Below, in pieces: positions 35,901-44,227 of a stretch of DNA of 64,000 bases. A model generated the notes under the pieces. It saw only the letters and a list, made by a program, of their open reading frames with translations. It did not search any database and was not told where the DNA came from. This DNA is from CAVYUC01 sp963771595 (GTDB taxonomy: Bacteria; Bacteroidota; Bacteroidia; Bacteroidales; Prolixibacteraceae): positions 1 through 64,000 of the forward strand of contig CAVYUC010000019.1 in the NCBI GenBank assembly GCA_963771595.1. Reading direction: 5' to 3'. Position 1 is the first letter of the stretch. The number at the start of each line of letters is the position of its first letter. The translations under genes were made by a program, and so were the position numbers.

Positions 35901-36690
35901 TGGTTGAATAGTCATTTAAGCGATGTTCAAATTTATTGGAGTAGGGGCTTAACTGCCATTTTGTTGTGCCTGGCTCATAAAAAAACAAACAGTCGGCACC
36001 ATTATTTTTTCCATGCCAAATGGCCACCTGCGGTAAATCGTCGTAATTAATTATGCCTGGATTTTCGGAAAGCTGTAATCCGCCACTACCAAAAATTTTC
36101 ACCTGCGCAGGATTCGAAAACCCCCATTCGCTCAATTTTGAATAGGGAATTTTATAGAACCCTTTTTCTGATGTGCTTATCTTCAGCCATTTGCCGCTTT
36201 TTAGTACGGATTCGTTTTTCCAGTTGAATGTTGCCATCACGGCCGATTTTGTTTGAACCGGAATTTGTTTCAGTTCAAAGCTTTTCAACCTTAAAATTTT
36301 ATTTTCTTTTTTAATGAGGGGAGTTATCTGAATCTGGAGTTTAATATCATTTCCTGATTTTAATTTTGAGGTATTTAACTGAATTTCTTCCTTTAAACCT
36401 GGGTTAGTCGCAAAAACAGAATCAGAAAGCTGTTCTTCAAAAACAGGGTTTTCCAAAATAAACTTTACATCCTTTTCGTTATCAGCAGGCGAATATATTT
36501 TTGAAAATACCGGAAGTGAATATACTGCATCAATGAAAACAGCATTGTCTAATGAAAAAATTTCGGCTTCAGTTGTGCTAATATCCGGATTATCAATAAA
36601 CTGCCAGTTGAGAATAATAAATTCTTTTTGAACATCGTTAATAGTAAATCCAACAACCAGTATGAATAATAAAAATGTAAATTTCTTCAT
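32944..36690 (-). CDS. porU: Type IX secretion system sortase PorU
   Basis: A 1248-residue gingipain-like (C25) surface peptidase that removes the C-terminal signal of type IX cargo and attaches it to A-LPS. A signal peptide starts at ATG 36690 (MKKFTFLLFILVVGF). Longer in-frame starts would put a basic, non-conserved leader in front. The catalytic dyad is visible: His763 in VGHANPRFLSEE and Cys797 in TATCEFSRFD. The LLFGDGSYDN and IGRIPAS motifs are family-typical. The C-terminus has an Ig-like FlgD/type IX signal-like domain (SNYPNPVYD, RWDLKEINGALKNGVYIYRV). Confidence 0.93.
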   Translation of the reverse strand: MKKFTFLLFILVVGFTINDVQKEFIILNWQFIDNPDISTTEAEIFSLDNAVFIDAVYSLPVFSKIYSPADNEKDVKFILENPVFEEQLSDSVFATNPGLKEEIQLNTSKLKSGNDIKLQIQITPLIKKENKILRLKSFELKQIPVQTKSAVMATFNWKNESVLKSGKWLKISTSEKGFYKIPYSKLSEWGFSNPAQVKIFGSGGLQLSENPGIINYDDLPQVAIWHGKNNGADCLFFYEPGTTKWQLSPYSNKFEHRLNDYSTKGYFFLTEDAGTTKNPEVLPEIQEPATHKTITFDAYDLYEVESFNIIPGGSGKQWFGDKFVNGTTKNLKIDINDLADQEKVFIRINAAARSSKASEMPVVINQTNAGQLDFSAVNVTDATGLHAYEKEQTFTATPQNNQLNFVLKYLADNSNSEAWLDYIEFNYRKKLKINGEVLFFRNKATVGDGNILEFSIENSTPETKVFDVTDVQNIKQVPLTLAGSVATGKQPAGELREYAAFNPNGNFPEPVLVGEVANQNLHAMKTPEFLIITHPSFLKSANSLADFHRSHDGMSVEVVDANHVYNEFSSGTKNATGIRNFIKMLYDRGSQLKYVLLFGDGSYDNKNVNPSSSNFIPTYQSQNSLVETQSFVTDDYFVLLDEDESVYNGAVDLGIGRIPASTAFQAELVVNKIHDYYSPEALGNWRNVVCFIGDDEDGNEHMENSEKLANQVNQSHREFIIDKIYFDAFVQEATAAEERYPGVTEAINNRVKDGVLILNYVGHANPRFLSEERVLDVSNINSWSNSKSLPIFVTATCEFSRFDADVTSAGEYILFNPSGGGIALFSTTRVVFSNSNFSLSREFYKYVFERNQNGEYYRIGDIMRLAKTNTINTINKRNFSLLADPALRLSYPEYKVVTTSINQKNTSEKTDTVGSLQKVTVTGYVADRFNNKMNDFNGKVVPTVYDKAATMKTLGNANETPMSFKVQENVVYKGLASVTNGEFTFSFVIPKDISYNLGEGKIVYYAENGAIDANGAFENFYIGGTSSSQIADNEGPDIDLYLDSPSFKPGERTSKNPTLVAVISDENGINTVGTGIGHDITAVLDNDYSTVFVLNKFYQADIDDFTSGTVQFPLRNLAEGKHTLTLKVWDVANNSSEKEIEFFVTGEFNITSVSNYPNPVYDYTFFTFEHNQSDASLKTIFEIFDQNGRRIDFFTQEIGSNGTLSNPVRWDLKEINGALKNGVYIYRVTAQNNDGIITSKSGKMIIAH

Positions 36691-36863
36691 CGTTGAGACG
36701 CAAAAAAGTGTTAAAATAGAACGCCGGGTCAAAATAAATATTGCAGGGGTTTTATAAAACAATAAAACAATTATTTTTGCCGGAAAGCGTAAAGATATTA
36801 ACTTGGCAGGAAAAACATCAAAAATATTAATTACCACAGACAATAAGAATAAATAGAATCAGT

Positions 36864-36871
36864 TATATTTG
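36864..36871 (+). promoter_or_regulatory. -7 box of gldJ
   Basis: TATATTTG matches TAnnTTTG exactly, 32 bp before the ATG at 36904, in the divergent porU-gldJ region. Confidence 0.45.
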
Positions 36872-36903
36872 TGACAATCAGAAAAAAATAAAAATTGAAT
36901 ATA

Positions 36904-38343
36904 ATGAAGCTGAAAACCCTTCTAATATTATTTTTAGCCGCATTCGTTTCAGGATGTGGTGTTATCGGGAAAAAAGGCGGTGAATCTTCACGTACAACCG
37001 GATGGGAGTACAATTCGGAAGAAACCGGCAACATTCCATATGTTTCAGGATATGAGCAGGAGGCCGGACCTGGTTTGGTGTTCATTCAGGGTGGTACCTT
37101 TACAATGGGACGTGTTGAGCAGGATGTAATGTACCGCTGGGACAATTACCCGCGCAGGGTAACAGTTGCCTCATTTTATATGGACGAAACTGAAGTTTCG
37201 AACCAGGACTACCGCGAATATATTCACTGGTTAAGTCGCGTTTATCCGGGAAACAAAGAAAAAATTAATACAAGTTTGCCAGATACTACGCTCTGGAGAA
37301 GCGAACTTGCTTACAACGAACCGTATGTGAATAATTATTTCAGGCATCCGGCGTACAGCGATTATCCTGTAGTTGGAGTTTCCTGGGAACAGGCCGAAAC
37401 GTATTGCAAGTGGCGCACTGATCGGGTAAATGAGCAAATCCTTGTTCAGCGTGGAATTTTGAAACACGACAATACACAGTCGGGTCAGAATATATTTACA
37501 ACCGACACGTATCTTGCCGGCATGTATCAGGGTAGCGAAGGTGAAAATCCGCAGGAAAATCCGGATGGTACTACCCGACGTGTTCTTTGGGAAGATGGCT
37601 TGATGTTGCCCAGTTACCGGCTTCCAACTGAAGCGGAATGGGAATATGCTTCATATGGTTTAATAGGAAATACAGAAGGCGAATTGCTTACCGATCGCAG
37701 AATGTATCCGTGGGATGGCGCTTATTTACGCAAGGACGACAGAAAAACCAAAGGTCGTTTGCGCGCCAACTTTGTCCGTGGACGTGGTGATATGATGGGT
37801 ATGGCAGGTGCATTGAATGATAATGCTGATATTGCTGCCCCGGTTTTCTCATATGAACCAAACGATTATGGTTTATATTGTATGGCGGGTAACGTTAATG
37901 AGTGGGTGGCAGATGTATATCGTCCTTTATCGTTTCTTGATGTGGAAGAATTTCAACCTTTCCGCGGGAATGTTATTACCGAATACAGAAGAGATGCAAA
38001 TGGCGACCTGGTGAAAGATGAATATGGCGAATTGGTGAAAGATACAATTGCCGATTACCGGAATTATGAAGACGGAGATGTTAATTCTCAGGTTGTTGAA
38101 TCGGGAGATTGGAATTCAGCACAAAAATCAGGAACCGAAGGTATGTATGTTAAAGATGACCGTCCCGGCGCTTTCTCTTCGTTAATTGACGATGAAGTAA
38201 GGGTTTATAAAGGTGGTTCATGGAGAGACCGTCCCTACTGGCTGGTTCCCGGAACAAGAAGGTATCTTGAACAAACAAAGGCAAAAAGCGATTTGGGATT
38301 CCGTTGCGCAATGACTAGAGTGGGAAGTCCTGAAGGATTTTAA
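36904..38343 (+). CDS. gldJ: Gliding motility/type IX secretion lipoprotein GldJ
   Basis: A 479-residue lipoprotein (lipobox FVSGCG, Cys near 17) with a formylglycine-generating-enzyme-like (SUMF1) fold: FIQGGTFTMGRVEQD, DETEVSNQDYREYIHWL, LPTEAEWEYASYG, MAGNVNEWVADVYR and the terminal GGSWRDRPYW. GldJ and its paralogue GldK/PorK share this fold. The divergent position next to porU-porV matches the gldJ locus of Flavobacterium, so GldJ is favoured. It stabilises the type IX motor and ring components. The ATG at 36904 is preferred over a TTG nine bases upstream. Confidence 0.88.
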   Translation: MKLKTLLILFLAAFVSGCGVIGKKGGESSRTTGWEYNSEETGNIPYVSGYEQEAGPGLVFIQGGTFTMGRVEQDVMYRWDNYPRRVTVASFYMDETEVSNQDYREYIHWLSRVYPGNKEKINTSLPDTTLWRSELAYNEPYVNNYFRHPAYSDYPVVGVSWEQAETYCKWRTDRVNEQILVQRGILKHDNTQSGQNIFTTDTYLAGMYQGSEGENPQENPDGTTRRVLWEDGLMLPSYRLPTEAEWEYASYGLIGNTEGELLTDRRMYPWDGAYLRKDDRKTKGRLRANFVRGRGDMMGMAGALNDNADIAAPVFSYEPNDYGLYCMAGNVNEWVADVYRPLSFLDVEEFQPFRGNVITEYRRDANGDLVKDEYGELVKDTIADYRNYEDGDVNSQVVESGDWNSAQKSGTEGMYVKDDRPGAFSSLIDDEVRVYKGGSWRDRPYWLVPGTRRYLEQTKAKSDLGFRCAMTRVGSPEGF

Positions 38344-38366
38344 AATTGTTGAAATAAAAATAATTT

Positions 38367-38402
38367 CAAAAAAGCCTCATTTTTTTAAATGGGGTTTTTT
38401 TA
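38367..38402 (+). terminator. Terminator of gldJ
   Basis: An imperfect stem (AAAAGCCTCATTT against AAATGGGGTTTTT) is followed by seven T. The T-run merges into the -7-like box in front of murF. Confidence 0.7.
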
Positions 38403-38408
38403 TTTTTG
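38401..38408 (+). promoter_or_regulatory. -7 box immediately before murF
   Basis: TATTTTTG (exact TAnnTTTG) ends 4 bp before the murF ATG. If used, transcription would begin at or very near the start codon, giving a leaderless mRNA. The match could also be a by-product of the terminator T-run. Confidence 0.3.
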
Positions 38409-38412
38409 AAAA

Positions 38413-39708
38413 ATGAATACAGTGCAGATTTATGAATTATTTATGCAATATCCGATAGTTGTTACCGACAGTCGAAAAATAGTGTCTGATTGTATTTTTG
38501 TTGCTTTAAAAGGCGAAAATTTCAATGGGAACAAATTTGCGGATGAAGCCTTGAAAAAAGGTGCAGCATATTCAATTATTGATGATGATCAGTATTATTC
38601 TTCCCAAAAAACCATACTTGTAGAAAATACGCTGGAAACACTTCAGGAAATGGCCCGGCTGCACCGGAAAAAACTCGGCATTCCCATTTTGGCAATTACC
38701 GGCACCAACGGGAAAACAACTACAAAAGAATTAATTTCAACTGTTCTTTCGAATAAATACAAGGTAGTTTATACCAGTGGAAATTTAAACAACCATATTG
38801 GTGTTCCTTTAACCTTGCTTTCAATGTCAGCCGAAACGGAGTTTGGTGTGGTGGAAATGGGGGCAAATCATCCCGGTGAAATTGAGCAATTGTGCTCTAT
38901 TGCCGATCCTGATTTTGGAATAATTACAAACATAGGAAAAGCGCATCTCGAAGGTTTTGGCTCTTTCGAAGGTGTGAAAAAGACAAAAGGTGAACTTTAT
39001 GAACATTTGAATAAGAAAAACGGAATTATTTTTTTTAATAACGACAATTTAATTTTGCGGGAACTTGCTGAACGTATTGTAAATAAAGTGTCATTTGGGT
39101 TAAACGATGCCGATTTTACAGGGGAACCGGTTAATTCACCGCCACCATTTGTGCATGTAAAAGTGAACTTCCCGAAAGGTGTTTTATATTTAAATACGCA
39201 GTTAACCGGGAAATACAATGTAGAAAATATATTGGCGGCGGCTTGCATTGGAAATTATTTTAAAGTGGATCCGCTTAAAATTCAGGAATCATTAAAATTA
39301 TACCGACCGTCCAACAACCGTTCTCAACTAATTAATAAAGGTGAACTTCAAATAATAATGGATGCTTACAATGCTAATCCTACGAGCATGCAAGCATCCA
39401 TTGAAAGTTTTATATCCGGCTTCGAAGGTGATAAATACCTGATTTTGGGTGATATGCTTGAACTGGGTAAATATTCAGAACAAGAGCATGAAAATTTGCT
39501 GAATCAAATCCTGAAATACAATGTAAATGAAATATTTCTGATTGGACCGCAATTTTCAGGTGCTGCAAAACAACAACATTCTGTAAAAACATTTTTAAAT
39601 GCTGCTGAACTTTGCGATTACCTTAAAAGCAGGCCAATTAATAAAGGCGCGGTTTTTATTAAAGGTTCGCGCGGTATACAATTGGAAAAAGTAGTCGAAT
39701 TTCTTTAG
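38413..39708 (+). CDS. murF: UDP-N-acetylmuramoyl-tripeptide--D-alanyl-D-alanine ligase
   Basis: A 431-residue cytosolic Mur ligase that adds D-Ala-D-Ala to the peptidoglycan precursor. The N-terminal uridine-binding domain (TDSRKI, VALKGENFNGNKFADEA) is followed by the ATP loop GTNGKTTTKE (from Gly97), then EMGANHPGEIEQL and AYNANPTSMQASIESF in the C-terminal domain. Length is normal for the family. It is monocistronic here, away from the dcw cluster, which is usual for this gene in some Bacteroidota. Confidence 0.93.
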   Translation: MNTVQIYELFMQYPIVVTDSRKIVSDCIFVALKGENFNGNKFADEALKKGAAYSIIDDDQYYSSQKTILVENTLETLQEMARLHRKKLGIPILAITGTNGKTTTKELISTVLSNKYKVVYTSGNLNNHIGVPLTLLSMSAETEFGVVEMGANHPGEIEQLCSIADPDFGIITNIGKAHLEGFGSFEGVKKTKGELYEHLNKKNGIIFFNNDNLILRELAERIVNKVSFGLNDADFTGEPVNSPPPFVHVKVNFPKGVLYLNTQLTGKYNVENILAAACIGNYFKVDPLKIQESLKLYRPSNNRSQLINKGELQIIMDAYNANPTSMQASIESFISGFEGDKYLILGDMLELGKYSEQEHENLLNQILKYNVNEIFLIGPQFSGAAKQQHSVKTFLNAAELCDYLKSRPINKGAVFIKGSRGIQLEKVVEFL

Positions 39709-40076
39709 TTCATTGAAGGTTTTTCCACATTCAGCACATCAGAAATTGCCTGTTCGAAACTGGCTTTTGGTAATGCACCCATTGCCATTTGTGGCTGGCC
39801 GTCAGTCGGTACAAACAATAACGATGGAATACTCTGGATTCCAAACATTCCCGCTAATTCCTGTTGTTCTTCAGTATCAATTTTGTAGATAACTATTTCG
39901 TCGCCATATTCTTTCTGGAGTTCTTCCAAAACAGGTGCAACCATTTTACATGGACCGCACCAGTCGGCATAAAAATCTATTAAACAGGGTTTTGTACCCT
40001 CATATTTCCATTCTTTATTCGCTTCGAAATTGAAAACTTTTTCCTTGAAAGTTTCTTTCGTTAAATGCTCTAACAT
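39705..40076 (-). CDS. trxA: Thioredoxin
   Basis: A 123-residue cytosolic thioredoxin with the standard active site WCGPCK (Cys40, Cys43) in DFYADWCGPCKMVAPV, and the cis-Pro loop IQSIPSLLFVPTDG. It has a somewhat long N-terminal helix. Its stop overlaps the murF stop on the opposite strand. Confidence 0.92.
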   Translation of the reverse strand: MLEHLTKETFKEKVFNFEANKEWKYEGTKPCLIDFYADWCGPCKMVAPVLEELQKEYGDEIVIYKIDTEEQQELAGMFGIQSIPSLLFVPTDGQPQMAMGALPKASFEQAISDVLNVEKPSMN

Positions 40077-40187
40077 AGTGTATAAATTTAAATTATTTAA
40101 ATATCTATTAATGTCGATATGTAAATGTCAAAAACAATGCCATCCCAATACCAGGGTTTATAATACTTATTTTAATGCAAATAATTG

Positions 40188-40195
40188 TAATTTTG
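40188..40195 (+). promoter_or_regulatory. -7 box upstream of the CCA/poly(A) polymerase-type gene
   Basis: TAATTTTG, an exact TAnnTTTG match, lies 58 bp before the ATG at 40254, in the divergent gap with trxA. Confidence 0.35.
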
Positions 40196-40253
40196 TCACA
40201 ATTTTTTCTGAACTGTCAGAAAATCCAATCATAAAAAGAGCTTTTGACATACA

Positions 40254-41669
40254 ATGTATAAACAATTAAAACTGAAAATATTTCACCGGATTTCGGAAGT
40301 TGCTGATAAAATGGGGCAGGAAACCTATGTAATTGGCGGTTTTGTACGCGATATTTTTTTGAAACGTCCTTCTAAAGATATTGATATTGTCACCCTTGGG
40401 AATGGCATTAAACTGGCTGAAAATGTGGCGTCAACATTAAAACCAAGGCCTAAAATCAATGTGTATAAAAATTTTGGGACGGCAGTGTTAAAGCATCAGA
40501 ATTTTGAAGTTGAATTTGTTGGTGCACGGAAAGAATCCTATCGTGAAGATTCGCGGAAACCGGTAGTTGAGAATGGTACACTCGAAGATGATCAGAACCG
40601 TCGGGATTTTACAATTAATGCGTTGGCGCTGAGATTAAACAAAGAAAATTTTGGTGAATTGGTGGATCCATTTAACGGCATGAAAGATTTGGAAGATAAA
40701 ATTATCCGCACGCCACTGGAGCCTTCAGTTACTTTTTCTGATGATCCGCTGCGGATGATGCGGGCCATTCGTTTTTCAACACAACTGGGGTTCGAAATTC
40801 AGACCGAAACATTACAGGCAATTGCCAAAAACAGGAACCGCATTAAAATTGTTTCGGATGAACGTGTTGTGGATGAGCTAAATAAAATTATTCTCGCAGA
40901 AAAACCTTCCATTGGTTTTAAACTACTGGAAGAAACCGGTCTGCTTGAAATTATTTTTCCTGAACTGTACAATATGAAAGGGATTGATGTGATTAAAGGC
41001 GTCGGACATAAAGATAATTTTTACCACACCATTGAAGTGCTTGACCGAATCTCGCCAAACACAGATAATCTTTGGCTGCGCTGGTCGGCATTGCTGCATG
41101 ATATTGCAAAACCACTTACCAAAAAGTTTGTGGAGGGACAGGGATGGACATTTCATTCGCACAATTTTGCAGGTGCAAACATGATTCCTTCTATTTTCCG
41201 CAGAATGAAGCTGCCGTTAAATGAAAAAATGAAATTCGTTCAGAAAATGGTTCGGCTGCACATGCGCCCAATTGTGCTTTCGGAGGATGAAGTTTCTGAC
41301 TCAGCCGTAAGAAGGTTGTTGTTTGAAGCAGGGGACGATATTGATTATTTAATGACGCTTTGTGAAGCTGATATAACCTCAAAAAATGCGGAAAAAGTAA
41401 AACGGTACCTCAACAATTTTCAAATTGTACGCGATAAATTAAAGGAAATTGAAGAGAAAGATGCAATCAGGACTTTTCAGCCGCCGGTTTCGGGCGAAGT
41501 CATTATGGAAACTTTTGATATAGGCCCGTGCCGCGAAGTGGGGTTGATAAAAGATGCCATAAAAGAAGCCATTCTGGAAGGCGAAATTCATAATGACTAC
41601 GATGATGCATACCGCTACATGCTGAAAAAAGCAGATGAATTGGGATTGAAGCAGAAATCTAGTCAGTAG
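40254..41669 (+). CDS. HD-domain tRNA nucleotidyltransferase / poly(A) polymerase family
   Basis: A 471-residue class II nucleotidyltransferase that adds or repairs tRNA CCA ends (or adds A tails). Motifs include VIGGFVRDIFLKRPSKDIDIVT (catalytic aspartates), DQNRRDFTINALAL, FSDDPLRMMRAIRF and an HD phosphohydrolase domain starting LLHDIAKP (His282). The C-terminal RNA-binding segment is present. Length and HD domain match the Bacteroidota CCA-adding enzyme, so that is favoured over PcnB. Confidence 0.9.
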   Translation: MYKQLKLKIFHRISEVADKMGQETYVIGGFVRDIFLKRPSKDIDIVTLGNGIKLAENVASTLKPRPKINVYKNFGTAVLKHQNFEVEFVGARKESYREDSRKPVVENGTLEDDQNRRDFTINALALRLNKENFGELVDPFNGMKDLEDKIIRTPLEPSVTFSDDPLRMMRAIRFSTQLGFEIQTETLQAIAKNRNRIKIVSDERVVDELNKIILAEKPSIGFKLLEETGLLEIIFPELYNMKGIDVIKGVGHKDNFYHTIEVLDRISPNTDNLWLRWSALLHDIAKPLTKKFVEGQGWTFHSHNFAGANMIPSIFRRMKLPLNEKMKFVQKMVRLHMRPIVLSEDEVSDSAVRRLLFEAGDDIDYLMTLCEADITSKNAEKVKRYLNNFQIVRDKLKEIEEKDAIRTFQPPVSGEVIMETFDIGPCREVGLIKDAIKEAILEGEIHNDYDDAYRYMLKKADELGLKQKSSQ

Positions 41670-42687
41670 CTTTTATTTTAAGTAAAACGGGTAAATGATC
41701 GCTGAAACCGCCGTTATAACTGAATCCGATATAAGTACGTTTAGGTTTTGTACCGCCATATCTTTTATCGGTTTCAATTAAAAATGGAAGATGAACTGCT
41801 GTTGCCCAATCCGCCACAGTATAAAATCCTGAAGCGGCATTTAACAAGCTGCCGGAGACGATAATCTGATCGAAAATATTCCACTGCGACTGGTATTTCA
41901 GGGTTCCCTGGTTTTCGGGCAACCAACCGGATGAAAGGTTATAAAGCCGTTTCGGTTGAACGTCATTATTTTCAGGACTTAAAGGTTGCAGCCCTTTTGT
42001 AATACTTTCATCAAAAGGCTGATCGTTAAAATCACCCATAACAATCACTTTCGGATTTTTATATTTTTCGTGTAATTTCAGGATTAACTGGCTGAGCATT
42101 GCCGCGGCATTCAGGCGTAAGCTGCGGGTTTCGAGCAGTCCGGAATACCGCGAGGGCCAGTGATTGAAAAAAAGGTGCAGCGTATCCTGCCCGTTTGCTA
42201 TTCCTGAAACATAAAGAATTTCCCGGGTTTTCAGAATCGAATCTTTGCTGGATTTCAACGGAAAATAATGATATTCCAGCGGATAAAATTTTTGTTCGTT
42301 GTAAATAAAGGCTACATCAATTCCCCGTTCATCCGGAGAATTTTTGTGCACTATTTTGTAAGGATAATTTTTTAACGGAGTTTTATTCAGGAGTAGTTCC
42401 AGAACTTCTTTATTTTCAACTTCGCACAGGCCAACTACATCCGGCGGATTCCAGCCGGAAGCGCTGATTATGGCTTTGGATAAATTCAAAAGCTTTTGGT
42501 TCAGTCGTTTATATGTCCAGTGCCGTTCACCTCCCGGGGTAAATTCTTCGTCCATAGTGACTGGATCATCAGCAGTGTCGAATAGATTTTCAACATTATA
42601 AAACAGGATGGAAAACTCTGCAGGATTGTTTTGCGGATAGCTTTTAAAACAGAAAAACAGGAATAGGAGAAAAAAATTAATTTTCAT
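41659..42687 (-). CDS. Endonuclease/exonuclease/phosphatase family protein, secreted
   Basis: A 342-residue EEP-fold protein with a signal peptide (FKSYPQ). Motifs: FYNVENLFDT near the mature start, VVGLCEVENKEVLELLL (metal-binding Glu), VIMGDFNDQPFDESI (Asp-Asn) and the terminal GGFSDHLPVLL (Asp-His). It is probably a periplasmic or secreted nuclease or phosphodiesterase. The ATG at 42687 overlaps the stop of the upstream beta-helix lipoprotein gene by 11 bp, so the two are coupled. Its own 3' end overlaps the convergent nucleotidyltransferase gene by 11 bp. Confidence 0.88.
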   Translation of the reverse strand: MKINFFLLFLFFCFKSYPQNNPAEFSILFYNVENLFDTADDPVTMDEEFTPGGERHWTYKRLNQKLLNLSKAIISASGWNPPDVVGLCEVENKEVLELLLNKTPLKNYPYKIVHKNSPDERGIDVAFIYNEQKFYPLEYHYFPLKSSKDSILKTREILYVSGIANGQDTLHLFFNHWPSRYSGLLETRSLRLNAAAMLSQLILKLHEKYKNPKVIVMGDFNDQPFDESITKGLQPLSPENNDVQPKRLYNLSSGWLPENQGTLKYQSQWNIFDQIIVSGSLLNAASGFYTVADWATAVHLPFLIETDKRYGGTKPKRTYIGFSYNGGFSDHLPVLLKIKATD

Positions 42688-44128
42688 CTTTTTTTTCAAT
42701 TCGCTCATAAGCGCCTAAATCAGGACCCTGGTCCGAAGTGCGATCCTTGTTCATTATATCCAGCGGAAACATTTTCGCAAATTCTTCGCTGCCAATATCT
42801 TTGGCAGGCGAAAGTGTATCGAGGGCATAATTATTTTCATCGTAAGGATCAACGAATTTTGGATCGTATTCCATTCCTTTCCAAACGCTTTTGTAGTTCT
42901 CCTTGTTGGAAATGTTAAAAGTATCCGGCACCTGAATAATGCAATGATCGAACAGGTAATTAAACTCATTTTCCTTGTTGTTTCCCAGTTCAATTTCCTT
43001 CAGGTTATTTCCGAAAATGATGCTGTTTCCAAACACTGCATTCTTTAAATCGCCGGTATAAGTAACTTTCGAACCGTCAGATTGCTCAATTACCAATGCA
43101 TTTGAAATTACCAGCGATGAAGTTGAACGTGCCTTGCTGGAATAGTTTCCCCAGTAATTGGCAATAGTTGTGTGGTAAAATTCATACTCGCCGCCAACCA
43201 GTAATGCAACTGCATAGAATCCGCAGTTTGCAATAACATCGTTGTAGGCATATATTTTCGATTTCAGTGAAAAAAGTCCTGCATAAGCCATGTTCTCAAT
43301 TTTTGAATTGGAAAAACTGACTGTTGCAAAACCTTCATTTTCAATATTGCCGACTTGCAAGCCAATATTTGCATTTTTTATATTTGCGTAATTGAAAATA
43401 TTATTGTGGCTTCCGGAAAAAAGTACAATTCCATTCCATTGATCCGGAATGTCCTTATAGGCGTTTTCGAGCCGGTCGGATAAAAACGATACCGGGTTCT
43501 GGAAAGTTCCGTTGACTTCGATGGTTCCCTTTACGTACAAGCCAGCTCCTTTGTGGAAATACACCTTGGCGCCGGGTTCAATGGTTAAGGTGGATAAACT
43601 GTCAATGTAAGCGTAATCATAAACGAGGTAAGGTTTTTCAGCTGTCCAGGTGGTTGTTTTAATAGTTTTGCTTCTAACCAGTTCAAAATCCTGCCCGTAG
43701 GCAACAAGTTTTACATCCTGCATATTTGCGTTTGTGGTAAATTCTATTGAATCCTGCACCACCATCGGAAGACTTTGTCCATTCGGATCAATTGTGACTT
43801 CAACAAAAATGTATATGCTGTCCCTTGGAGGAATTTCAATTTCGAAGGCTTCGTTTACAGGTTCGCCATTAATATTTAACCTGAAGCTGGAGAAATCGCC
43901 ACCTGCGAGCCTAACCCGCGATATCAGAAGATTTTCGTTATATGGGTTGTAAACTCTTAGATTTTGTGTAGTAGAACCAATGTTGGTGAAAATTGTATCG
44001 AACATAACAGTATCGGCAGAAAACTCCAGCTGGGCGTTGGGCGAATTCATGTAACCCTCATCTTCACAAGAAAATAATGAGAGTATTATCACTGCTACTG
44101 CCAATATTTGTAGTAGATATTTAATCAA
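42677..44128 (-). CDS. Lipoprotein with right-handed beta-helix repeats
   Basis: A 483-residue lipoprotein (lipobox SLFSCEDEG, Cys21). Residues about 30-150 form a beta-sandwich (FDTIFTNIGSTTQNLRVYNPYNENLLISRVRLAGG), followed by parallel beta-helix coils with NIxx-type turns (IKNANIGLQVGNIEN, SNSKIENMAYAGLF), ending with the LSPAKDIGSEEF and DQGPDLGAYE motif common in secreted polysaccharide-binding helices. Function is unknown. It is probably outer-membrane attached and is co-expressed with the nuclease-fold protein. Confidence 0.82.
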   Translation of the reverse strand: MIKYLLQILAVAVIILSLFSCEDEGYMNSPNAQLEFSADTVMFDTIFTNIGSTTQNLRVYNPYNENLLISRVRLAGGDFSSFRLNINGEPVNEAFEIEIPPRDSIYIFVEVTIDPNGQSLPMVVQDSIEFTTNANMQDVKLVAYGQDFELVRSKTIKTTTWTAEKPYLVYDYAYIDSLSTLTIEPGAKVYFHKGAGLYVKGTIEVNGTFQNPVSFLSDRLENAYKDIPDQWNGIVLFSGSHNNIFNYANIKNANIGLQVGNIENEGFATVSFSNSKIENMAYAGLFSLKSKIYAYNDVIANCGFYAVALLVGGEYEFYHTTIANYWGNYSSKARSTSSLVISNALVIEQSDGSKVTYTGDLKNAVFGNSIIFGNNLKEIELGNNKENEFNYLFDHCIIQVPDTFNISNKENYKSVWKGMEYDPKFVDPYDENNYALDTLSPAKDIGSEEFAKMFPLDIMNKDRTSDQGPDLGAYERIEKKDEN

Positions 44129-44227
44129 TTTTCAAAGCTTAAGCGTTAAAATTGTAATTCTGTTTATACTAAATTATAATGCAAAGATAAAAAAATCAAT
44201 TTACAAATTTTAACATTTATTTACAAT

